Program-made: the position numbers and the translations under genes
Notes under the pieces: generated by a model
What the model was told of the DNA's origin: nothing
Databases searched by the model: none
What the model saw: only the letters and a program-made list of their open reading frames with translations
Assembly: GCA_002505945.1 (NCBI GenBank)
Contig: DAWM01000030.1
Coordinates: 748 to 12,983, forward strand
DNA: 12,236 bases
Direction: 5' to 3'
Source of the DNA: Candidatus Woesearchaeota archaeon UBA119
Lineage (GTDB): Archaea; Nanobdellota; Nanobdellia; Woesearchaeales; UBA119
Shown: positions 6,898-12,223 of the stretch, in pieces
How positions within the stretch are numbered: the first letter of the stretch is position 1
How the letters are laid out: each line of letters opens with the position of its first letter

Positions 6898-6939
6898 TCA
6901 TTTCTTTTTTTTTGCAGCCTTTTTCTTTCCTTTTGGCAT
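6898..6939 (-). CDS. Polylysine-like micropeptide, 13 aa
   Basis: The whole product is MPKGKKKAAKKKK: eight Lys in 13 residues. The case for translation is the ribosome site GGGAGGTG (6952-6945) five bases before the ATG, equal in spacing to that of the next micro-ORF, and the overlap of its stop with the next gene's Shine-Dalgarno site. It is not ribosomal protein L41, the best-known basic micropeptide, which is Arg-rich and longer. It may be a nucleic-acid binding peptide, a leader peptide controlling the acidic gene by coupling, or both. An A-rich codon run could also cause slippage or stalling. No family is recognised. Confidence 0.62.
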   Translation of the reverse strand: MPKGKKKAAKKKK

Positions 6940-6945
6940 TTCAAC

Positions 6946-6960
6946 ACCTCCCAAGGAGAT
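6946..6960 (-). promoter_or_regulatory. Hairpin that could mask the micro-operon ribosome site
   Basis: On the minus strand ATCTCC (6960-6955) can pair with GGAGGT (6951-6946), including one T-G wobble, around a three-base loop TTG. The 3' arm lies inside the Shine-Dalgarno site, so folding would hide it. No reader (ligand or protein) is visible. Confidence 0.4.
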
Positions 6961-7250
6961 TGCTCTTTCAGGTATTATCTAGTTATTAATAGTTGCTTTA
7001 AGGTTTTGAGAAAGTGGAAAGTAGGTTTAATGTTAAAGAATGTTCTTTTTTTGGATAAAACAAATGTTTTTCTCTGGGCATTTTGGATAATTAAAATCTG
7101 ATTAAAGAGTAAATCAAATAAAAGGGAAGATGTTTTATTTAGTGATTTGAGGGTTTTTTGTAGAAATAAACAAAAAGAAATCTGAAAAACATGGAAATTT
7201 ACTAAGAAATCAAAACGAGATTTCACGTCTGAAATTAGGAAGGAACTATT
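6961..7250. other. Gene-poor AT-rich intergenic region
   Basis: This roughly 290-bp stretch lies between the Nudix gene and the micropeptide genes. The minus strand just after the Nudix stop is T-rich and probably ends that transcript. Weak TATA-like elements near 6984-6991 (ATTAATAA on the minus strand) and 6996-7004 may drive the micro-operon. A ten-base direct repeat TTTTGGATAA occurs at 7049 and 7081. I see no tRNA, no C/D-box pair and no convincing ORF. Confidence 0.5.
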
Positions 7251-7871
7251 CTATTTATTTGATGAATTGAACATCTTTCCTATAGACGACAAAGCAATCC
7301 TTGACCAGTTCTCAACATTGGCTTTTTTGATTATTTCTTTTAGTTCATCCAATGAATACATCCCAGAGGAAACAATCTCTTCATTGGTGTTTATATGGGA
7401 TTGATGAACTCTTATTAAGCAGAGCAGTCCAAAATGCACTTGGCCTACTGAATCAGAATCATCATTTATAAACCCAAGGACTGTGATGTCTTTTGGATCT
7501 ATTGAGAGATTAACCTCTTCTTCCAGCTCTCTTACTAAGCTTGTTATTAAAGGATCCTCATCTGCTTTAATATCATGTTTCTCTATATGACCGCCTACGC
7601 CCCAAGACCATTTGCCGTATAACCTAGTTTCAGAGTAATGCTGCTTCTTAGAGGCCCTTTGATAGGCAAATATCTTGTTTTCAGGATTGCAAAGAATACA
7701 ATAAGCGATTGGCTGCTTTAGCAGAGGTTCGTGCTCAGCTTTCTCCCTTTCCACAAAGCGATAGTTCTTTCTTATTTGGTTAAGGATTAAATCAATATTC
7801 TCATCTGAGAAGCCCTGAAATTCACCTTTAGAGAAAAGTATAGACCTTGGGATAACCATTATTTCTGCCAT
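7251..7871 (-). CDS. Nudix hydrolase (COG4112-like predicted phosphoesterase), 206 aa
   Basis: The Nudix box is recognisable: GGHIEKHD (93-100), then an insert of about six residues, then VRELEEEVNL (113-122) carrying the R-E-x-x-E-E metal-binding core (R114, E115, E118, E119). The canonical Gly after the EEx is Asn121. Before it, VIPRSILFSKGEFQGFS (6-22) and the KWSWGVGG stretch resemble COG4112, a MutT-type group annotated only as predicted phosphoesterases. Nudix enzymes cleave nucleoside diphosphates linked to another moiety; the substrate here cannot be told. The start at 7871 is supported by the TATA box TTTATATAAT centred 25 nt upstream, giving a leaderless mRNA. The gene lies 43 bp behind the GT2 gene on the same strand, but its own promoter argues for separate control. 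Confidence 0.85.
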   Translation of the reverse strand: MAEIMVIPRSILFSKGEFQGFSDENIDLILNQIRKNYRFVEREKAEHEPLLKQPIAYCILCNPENKIFAYQRASKKQHYSETRLYGKWSWGVGGHIEKHDIKADEDPLITSLVRELEEEVNLSIDPKDITVLGFINDDSDSVGQVHFGLLCLIRVHQSHINTNEEIVSSGMYSLDELKEIIKKANVENWSRIALSSIGKMFNSSNK

Positions 7872-7890
7872 GTTAGAATCTCAAAAAAGG

Positions 7891-7900
7891 ATTATATAAA
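7891..7900 (-). promoter_or_regulatory. TATA box of the Nudix gene
   Basis: The minus-strand sequence TTTATATAAT is centred 25 nt before the ATG at 7871, exactly where a leaderless transcript would require it. A palindrome (7902-7916) lies directly upstream. Confidence 0.65.
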
Positions 7901-7901
7901 A

Positions 7902-7916
7902 AGGTAACGATTACCT
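7902..7916. promoter_or_regulatory. Perfect inverted repeat at the Nudix promoter (candidate operator)
   Basis: AGGTAA and TTACCT form six-base arms around CGA. The site abuts the BRE side of the Nudix TATA box and overlaps the stop codon of the GT2 gene. A regulator bound here could block or recruit the transcription machinery. In RNA it could form only a weak hairpin without a T tract, so a terminator is less likely. Confidence 0.35.
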
Positions 7917-8664
7917 ATGAATAAGCTCCGTTAAGACCGTTCCATCTAACCCTAAATAATTCTTTTAATGTCTTAAAATAATCAAATATGCCAACCTTGC
8001 TGCCTTTCTCATGTCGCCATTCAACTGGCATCTCTTTAATGCTATAGCCCTTTTTACTTGCTATAAAGATTATCTCAAAATCAACACCGAAGCGATTAAT
8101 TTGTCTCTTAGCATAAACCCTTTTAGCTATATCTGTTTTAAAAAGCTTAAACCCACATTGGGTATCTGAGATTTTTATGCTCAACATTAATTTGATTAGG
8201 TGGATAGATATACTGCTCAGAAGCTTGCGGAAAATGTTGCCCTTTACCTTGCTCCTATCAAGCCATCTTGAGCCAATAACTATATCATATTTAGGCAGAT
8301 AAGAATAAAGATTTCTCAATTCGGAAAGAGGAGTAGCAAGATCAAAATCTGAGAAAAGTACATATCGTGTCTTCACTTGCTTAAGCCCTTGATGCATAGC
8401 ATATCCTATACCCTTGTTTGGTTTATAATCTATTATCTTAGAAAACGAGAGTAAATCATTCTTCCTTAAGTTTTCAACAAGGAGATCCTTGGTATTGTCC
8501 TTACATCCATCTAACACAAAAATGAGAATTGGAAAAGAGTTAATCCTGTTATAGAAATTCTTTATTTTTTTAAGGGTAGACTCTACTCTTCTTTTCTCAT
8601 TATATAGAGGGAAGACTATTGTCAGTTCTCTGAGGAAAGCATCGTAAGGCTTTTTTGTTTTCAT
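7915..8664 (-). CDS. GT2 glycosyltransferase, dolichyl-phosphate glucosyltransferase-like, 249 aa
   Basis: Family 2 glycosyltransferases of this kind load a sugar from a nucleotide donor onto dolichyl phosphate at the inner membrane face. The sequence shows FPLYNE (18-23), FVLDGCKDNT (49-58; usually DDGSxD), the metal-binding FSDFDLATP (104-112; usually DADLATP), GSR (131-133), DTQCGFKLF (167-175) and PVEWRHEKGSKV (213-224). The DTQCGFKLF block is the best marker of the ALG5-like group. The first Asp of the usual DDG pair is Leu51 here. There is no C-terminal membrane domain, so it would act as a peripheral enzyme. A TATA element centred 26 nt upstream supports the ATG at 8664 and a leaderless mRNA. 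The gene is divergent from the radical SAM gene. The general class is confident; the exact sugar and lipid are inferred. Confidence 0.87.
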   Translation of the reverse strand: MKTKKPYDAFLRELTIVFPLYNEKRRVESTLKKIKNFYNRINSFPILIFVLDGCKDNTKDLLVENLRKNDLLSFSKIIDYKPNKGIGYAMHQGLKQVKTRYVLFSDFDLATPLSELRNLYSYLPKYDIVIGSRWLDRSKVKGNIFRKLLSSISIHLIKLMLSIKISDTQCGFKLFKTDIAKRVYAKRQINRFGVDFEIIFIASKKGYSIKEMPVEWRHEKGSKVGIFDYFKTLKELFRVRWNGLNGAYS

Positions 8665-8683
8665 ATAAAAAGCATTTGGCTCA

Positions 8684-8694
8684 TAGTATTAAAC
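8684..8694 (-). promoter_or_regulatory. TATA element of the GT2 gene
   Basis: The minus-strand sequence GTTTAATACTA is centred about 26 nt before the ATG at 8664. It lies in the 98-bp divergent promoter region shared with the radical SAM gene. Confidence 0.45.
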
Positions 8695-8724
8695 TTTTTT
8701 GTTCTTTAAACGCCTGAACGGATA

Positions 8725-8738
8725 AAAAGCTTTAAATA
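8725..8738 (+). promoter_or_regulatory. BRE/TATA promoter of the radical SAM gene
   Basis: AAAAGC followed by TTTAAATA is centred about 28 nt before the ATG at 8763, which fits a leaderless mRNA. It has the same AAAGCTTTA core as the promoters at 6683 and 10391. Confidence 0.65.
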
Positions 8739-8762
8739 TGTTTCAAGGAATGGGTCTAGAAT

Positions 8763-9902
8763 ATGAGAGAATCAAATGGAGCACCTAAACAATATAAATA
8801 CTTTCAACTCCTCAAAGAACATCTCAAAGGGGATCTAGATAAGATTTTTGGAGATAAGTTAGTTCTCCCAAGACAGCTGGAGATTCATTTGCCTGGGGAT
8901 CATAAAAAAGCATGCAATTTCAACTGTAGCTTCTGTGAAGGAAGAATCCTTTCTCAAGAATTATGCTCTTATGAAGAAAAAGCACTTTCCTTGATAAAGG
9001 ATATCAATGGCCAGATACCTTATATTATCTTTGGAGGCCTCTATTCTGAACCGCTCTTAAATCCTTATCTTCTGGAGATGATTGAGGAAACAAAAAGAAC
9101 AGGAGCTAATTTCGGGCTGCATACTAATGGAGCATTGCTCAAGGAGTTGGAGGATAAGCAAGGTTTCATTTCCCAATTATGTGAGCTATCCAATTCAAAC
9201 AATGATTATATATCTATAAGCATAGATGCGGGGAGCCCTGAATCCCATAAAAAGGTTAAGGGAACAAAGCAGAATTATTTTTCTAGGATTATAGAAGGAT
9301 TAAGAATATTAGCACAGAAAAGAAGTAATGGCTTCCCTGCTCTTAGGATGAGTTATTTGATTTGTGAGGAGAATTCTTCATATGAAGATATTAAGAATAT
9401 TGTTTCAATAGCAAAGGAGCTTGGGATTGATTCCCTAAAGTTCTCTATTCCTTATGAGTGTTTTGGCAGTGATTTCTCCAAGGTAAGAGAATATAAGAAT
9501 AGAGTTGAGAAAGATAAGGGGCTGCAGTACGAGACTCTTATAGCACCCTTTCTTTCTAAAGATAATAAAGAGAAACCATATATATTCTATATGTCTCCAG
9601 TTAATCAAGATGTGGACAAGATGAACTTTCAGCATTGCGCGTATAGTTATTATCAGATAACAATAGGAACAGATGGCTTTGTTTATAGATGCAGCAGCAC
9701 GGCTTCACCTTCCTTTAGGATGAATCGTCTTGGTTTCATTCCTGAAAATTTTGATGGCTTGAAAGAGTTGGTCAAAAAGAATCAAGATATAACTTTCAAT
9801 CCAAAGTCCTGTTTTAAAATGGGAGCAAGATGTGATAGGGTTAGTCTAGCCATAAATACTTCCTGGGAAGAAATAAGAAAGAGAAATAAAAAAACACTTT
9901 AG
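8763..9902 (+). CDS. Radical SAM protein with SPASM/twitch-like C-terminal cysteines, 379 aa
   Basis: The radical SAM cluster motif CxxxCxxC is present as C51-C55-C58 (CNFNCSFC). FGGLYSEPLLNP (90-101) fills the GGE-like SAM-binding position, and GLHTNGALL and SISIDAGS mark later barrel strands. The C-terminal part carries C292 and C310 in a C-x(17)-C stretch ending GTDGFVYRC, as in SPASM or twitch domains, and C350 and C357 further on, enough to hold an extra Fe-S cluster. SPASM enzymes usually modify peptides or proteins, or act in cofactor and sugar chemistry. No precursor peptide or partner enzyme is adjacent, so the substrate is unknown. A TATA box 28 nt upstream sets the ATG at 8763. Its stop overlaps by a few bases that of the convergent lipoprotein gene. 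Confidence 0.88.
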   Translation: MRESNGAPKQYKYFQLLKEHLKGDLDKIFGDKLVLPRQLEIHLPGDHKKACNFNCSFCEGRILSQELCSYEEKALSLIKDINGQIPYIIFGGLYSEPLLNPYLLEMIEETKRTGANFGLHTNGALLKELEDKQGFISQLCELSNSNNDYISISIDAGSPESHKKVKGTKQNYFSRIIEGLRILAQKRSNGFPALRMSYLICEENSSYEDIKNIVSIAKELGIDSLKFSIPYECFGSDFSKVREYKNRVEKDKGLQYETLIAPFLSKDNKEKPYIFYMSPVNQDVDKMNFQHCAYSYYQITIGTDGFVYRCSSTASPSFRMNRLGFIPENFDGLKELVKKNQDITFNPKSCFKMGARCDRVSLAINTSWEEIRKRNKKTL

Positions 9903-10351
9903 CTCAAATTCTTTGTATAAACTTCACTGCCATCTAATCTAACAGTTACCAGGACAGGTTCAATGCCTTCTCCAGTAAAATTAATCTTGCCTGTAAAGGT
10001 TCTGTAGTCTATTACCTGAGCGCACATTGTGCCTTCTTCAGGCGCGGTGGTAGTAATGTCTAGCAACACTTCTGCATTCCCTTCTTCTGTTTCAATAACA
10101 TCGCTTTCCAAGGCCGCTTTATAACAAGGGTTTGGAAGGGTTATTGTTAAATTATAAGATAAAATTCCTTCAGAATAAGTGACAAAATATTTATCTCCTT
10201 CAATCGATCTGGATGGTCCTTTCTCTGGAGGGTTCTCGGGGGTTGTATTATCTAAAGGTAGAGTTTCAATAGGGCCTGTACATCCTGCTAAAAACCCGAC
10301 TATCATAAACAAGCCCAATACTCCAAAAATCGTAATTTTTTCTTTCTTCAT
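9899..10351 (-). CDS. Secreted lipoprotein, 150 aa, unknown function
   Basis: The N-terminus MKKEKITIFGVLGLFMIVGF followed by LAGC is a Sec-type signal peptide with a lipobox; Cys24 would be lipid-modified and anchor the protein outside the cell. A Pro/Thr-rich spacer (25-50) leads to a beta-rich domain with two further Cys (C76 in PNPCYK, C110) that could form a disulfide. Four N-x-S/T sequons (N35, N67, N124, N148) suggest N-glycosylation. I do not recognise the domain. The start is supported by GAGGTAA, seven bases before the ATG, and a BRE/TATA element further up. It converges on the radical SAM gene with overlapping stop codons, so co-transcription with that gene is excluded. Confidence 0.85.
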   Translation of the reverse strand: MKKEKITIFGVLGLFMIVGFLAGCTGPIETLPLDNTTPENPPEKGPSRSIEGDKYFVTYSEGILSYNLTITLPNPCYKAALESDVIETEEGNAEVLLDITTTAPEEGTMCAQVIDYRTFTGKINFTGEGIEPVLVTVRLDGSEVYTKNLS

Positions 10352-10358
10352 AGTATGT

Positions 10359-10404
10359 TACCTCTAATGGTATTGAATAAATATAAGGCATTTATAAAGC
10401 TTTT
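10359..10404 (-). promoter_or_regulatory. Promoter and ribosome site of the lipoprotein gene
   Basis: On the minus strand AAAAGC then TTTATAAATG (10400-10391) forms a BRE/TATA pair. The start of transcription should fall near 10370, leaving a leader of about 18 nt with AGAGGTAA (10366-10359), seven bases before the ATG at 10351. Confidence 0.6.
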
Positions 10405-10430
10405 CTTGGCTTTGGGAGTGATTGAAGTTT

Positions 10431-11111
10431 TTAATGATGTATCTTAGTTTTAAGAAAATCCTCTTTGCTATTCTTGTTTTTGAGATAGAACCGCTTTGCA
10501 TGCTCTACCAATAAGGCATGGTATTCTTGATAAAGCTTGAAATCTTTGGGCAGGTTTTGTTCAAATAGATGCTTTACTTCTTCATACTTTGAATCTTTCT
10601 TGATTAATCCAAGTGCATAAAAAGTCCTTTTGGTGTAGGCATCCACTACAAAGGAAGGTATCTTGAATGCGTATAGAAGGATTGAGTCTGCTGTCTCAGG
10701 GCCTATGCCTTTTAAGCTTAGAAGCTCATTTCTTTGAGGTATCTTTCTCAACTTAGAGAACCAATCGGCAAAAATCTTCAATCTCTCTGCCTTCTGATTA
10801 TAATATCCAGAGGGCCTTATCAGCTCTTTTAGTTTTTCTTCATTAACCCTCAAGATGCCTTTGCAATTCAACAAATCCTGCTTCTTTAGGTTTATCAAGG
10901 CCTTTTCCACATTCTTCCAGGCGGTGTTCTGGGTTAATATCGCTCCGATGCTGATTTCAAAGCGTTGATCCCTGTTTTTCGGATAAGAGAAGTCATTTGG
11001 GTGGTATAAAGTAGCGTATTCTTCACTTTCATTAGACATAAGGATAGGCCACCACCCCTGAGGTTTATATTCATCGTAAAGCAGTTTATAGATTTTAAGT
11101 ATTTTGTTCAT
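10431..11111 (-). CDS. HhH-GPD DNA glycosylase (COG2231-like, endonuclease III superfamily), 226 aa
   Basis: The protein removes damaged bases from DNA if it acts as its relatives do. Seen are GWWP (19-22), IGAILTQNTAWKNVEKAL (55-72), the helix-hairpin-helix LSLKGIGPETADSILLYA (131-148) and the catalytic Asp157 in FVVDAYTKR. The position of the lyase Lys of endonuclease III is Glu139, so a monofunctional glycosylase (as in MagIII/3-methyladenine-type enzymes) is expected. The four Cys of the usual C-terminal Fe-S loop are absent: the end reads LLVEHAKRFYLKNKNSK, and the only Cys is C83. There is also an extra segment of about 25 residues between GWWP and the first core helix. A TATA element about 29 nt upstream suggests a leaderless mRNA from 11111. 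The substrate is inferred. Confidence 0.87.
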   Translation of the reverse strand: MNKILKIYKLLYDEYKPQGWWPILMSNESEEYATLYHPNDFSYPKNRDQRFEISIGAILTQNTAWKNVEKALINLKKQDLLNCKGILRVNEEKLKELIRPSGYYNQKAERLKIFADWFSKLRKIPQRNELLSLKGIGPETADSILLYAFKIPSFVVDAYTKRTFYALGLIKKDSKYEEVKHLFEQNLPKDFKLYQEYHALLVEHAKRFYLKNKNSKEDFLKTKIHH

Positions 11112-11135
11112 CTGAATAGGAAAAAGTAGGAAGAT

Positions 11136-11145
11136 TATTTTTAAA
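11136..11145 (-). promoter_or_regulatory. TATA box of the glycosylase gene
   Basis: The minus-strand sequence TTTAAAAATA is centred about 29 nt before the ATG at 11111, between this gene and the recombinase stop at 11158. There is no Shine-Dalgarno site. Confidence 0.5.
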
Positions 11146-11157
11146 GATTGTGTTGGT

Positions 11158-11982
11158 TTAAATATTATCCAATGGGCTTTTTATGTTTTCTAATTCTCTC
11201 TTGGATACTTTTGTATAAATCTGAGTGGTCTGGAGATTTGAGTGTCCCAGAAGTTTTTGGATATAGCGGATATCTGTGCCTGCTTCAAGAAGGTGTGTTG
11301 CAAAAGAATGTCTCAGCATATGAGGATGCACCTTTATCCCTATACTTTTACCTGCCTTTTCTAGAACAAGTTGAACAGATTTCTTAGAGTACTTGCCTTT
11401 CCTCCCCTCAAAAACATATTCTGTATTGAATCTTGCTTTAGAGTAATATTTGAGAAGGTCAATTTTGATTGAGTTTGATAGCAGAGTAATCCTGTCTTTC
11501 TTGCCTTTTCCTCCGATTACTCTAATGATATTTCTATCGAAGTCAACATCTTCTCTTCTCAAATTGATTAGTTCTTGAAGGCGGAGCCCTGAAGCGTAAA
11601 GGAGTTTTATAATTAGCCTATGTTTTATGTTATTCGTGCTTTCAATCAGAGCTTTAACCTGTGCTTTTGAGAGCACCTTTGGAAGTTTTTTTGCTTTTTT
11701 CTTTATTGGCACTTCTTTAGTTGAAAAAGACCTATGAAGTATTTCCGAGAAAAAGAATCTTAATGAAGCGTAGTGAAGGCGTGAAGAGTTTATTGATAAA
11801 TCAAGGGTTAATAAATAAGACCTAACACTCCCCTTGTTAAGATTAAGTCTAGTCTTATCTATAAAATCAAGGAATCTCTTAACATTATAATAGTAAGCCT
11901 TTAGTGTTTTTTCACTATATCCCTTGAGGACACAAGCTTCTTTTAGTGCATTCAAATAGTTATCTTTTTCAGTATAACTCAT
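11158..11982 (-). CDS. Tyrosine recombinase, XerA/integron-integrase-like, 274 aa
   Basis: An N-terminal SAM-like core-binding domain (about 5-85; ALKEACVLKGYSEKTLKAY) precedes the catalytic domain with all active residues: R134 (SGLRLQEL), K159 (GGKGKKDR), H221 and R224 (HPHMLRHSFATH), H247 (LLGHSNLQTTQ) and nucleophile Y256 (IYTKV). Such enzymes cut and rejoin DNA at short inverted-repeat sites; XerA resolves chromosome dimers at dif. The length fits XerA, and the extra domain found in bacterial IntI is absent. However, the C-terminus IKSPLDNI resembles the SPLD ending I recall from integron integrases, and an attC-like inverted repeat lies 180 bp upstream of its start, in the orientation of an integron. 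It is therefore either housekeeping XerA or a mobile-element relative. The start may be leaderless (TTAAAGAT 24 nt upstream) or have a leader of about 100 nt. Confidence 0.93.
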   Translation of the reverse strand: MSYTEKDNYLNALKEACVLKGYSEKTLKAYYYNVKRFLDFIDKTRLNLNKGSVRSYLLTLDLSINSSRLHYASLRFFFSEILHRSFSTKEVPIKKKAKKLPKVLSKAQVKALIESTNNIKHRLIIKLLYASGLRLQELINLRREDVDFDRNIIRVIGGKGKKDRITLLSNSIKIDLLKYYSKARFNTEYVFEGRKGKYSKKSVQLVLEKAGKSIGIKVHPHMLRHSFATHLLEAGTDIRYIQKLLGHSNLQTTQIYTKVSKRELENIKSPLDNI

Positions 11983-12001
11983 AGAAGAAAACCGTGCAGG
12001 A

Positions 12002-12009
12002 ATCTTTAA
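12002..12009 (-). promoter_or_regulatory. Proximal TATA-like element of the recombinase gene
   Basis: The minus-strand sequence CTTAAAGA is centred about 24 nt before the ATG at 11982 and would give a leaderless transcript. It is a weaker match than the palindromic element at 12106. Confidence 0.35.
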
Positions 12010-12083
12010 GAGTTTTCTCTTCTGAGAATAGGAAAAATACCGAAAATCTGAGCTAAAAGCCAGAAAAACCCTATCAGCAAATA

Positions 12084-12104
12084 CTCTCGGGAAGTCTTCG
12101 AGAG
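12084..12104. promoter_or_regulatory. Inverted repeat CTCTCG-N9-CGAGAG (candidate operator or leader hairpin)
   Basis: Perfect six-base arms flank a nine-base centre. It directly adjoins the TATA element at 12106-12115, so for leftward transcription it would lie between TATA box and start site, a usual repressor position. If transcribed it could form a hairpin in the recombinase leader. Confidence 0.45.
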
Positions 12105-12105
12105 A

Positions 12106-12115
12106 TATTTAAATA
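12106..12115. promoter_or_regulatory. Palindromic TATA element TATTTAAATA
   Basis: The ten-base sequence reads the same on both strands and could drive leftward transcription (recombinase, leader of about 100 nt) or rightward transcription starting near 12137, towards the attC-like repeat. Confidence 0.45.
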
Positions 12116-12161
12116 GCTGTTAGATAAAGAAATAAGAGAAAATCAACTCAGAATAATCTCC

Positions 12162-12223
12162 ACATAACATCCATTACGCATTACGCCAATTTGCCAAACA
12201 ACTTCGCGTAATAGATGTTAAGC
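12162..12223 (+). repeat. 62-bp imperfect inverted repeat resembling an attC recombination site
   Basis: TAACATCCATTACGC (12165-12179) pairs with GCGTAATAGATGTTA (12206-12220) at 14 of 15 positions. The right end, GTTAAGC (12217-12223), fits the attC core GTTRRRY; the left end, ACATAAC (12162-12168), fits RYYYAAC with one mismatch. The 26-bp centre holds a second copy of ATTACGC and two copies of GCCAA three bases apart. It is clearly less AT-rich than the surroundings. Unlike textbook attC sites, the five-base spacers of both arms are largely complementary. Other readings are a recombination site for XerA, an iteron-like protein site, or an RNA hairpin. Confidence 0.5.

Noticed and set aside
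6793..7101. Plus-strand open frame with a His/Arg-rich start
   Set aside because: It begins with TTG and its His-rich start is the complement of the Asp codons of the acidic micropeptide; the nearest purine-rich run is about 21 bases away and the rest is AT-rich intergenic sequence.
6975..7226. Minus-strand 83-codon open frame
   Set aside because: No Shine-Dalgarno site or well-placed TATA box, and a Phe/Leu/Lys-rich composition expected from random T-rich DNA after the Nudix gene.
6797..9902. Micropeptides as substrates of the radical SAM/SPASM enzyme
   Set aside because: Neither peptide has Cys or a leader-core layout, and the genes are about 2 kb apart with other units between them.
12010..12100. 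C/D-box guide RNA or tRNA in the recombinase leader
   Set aside because: CTGA-like D boxes occur but no RTGATGA C box, and no cloverleaf or T-loop sequence can be found.
12162..12223. Chromosomal dif site for XerA
   Set aside because: The repeat does not resemble the 28-bp archaeal dif that I recall from Pyrococcus (11-bp arms around a 6-bp centre); arms are longer and the centre is 26 bp. Not excluded, since dif in this lineage is unknown to me.
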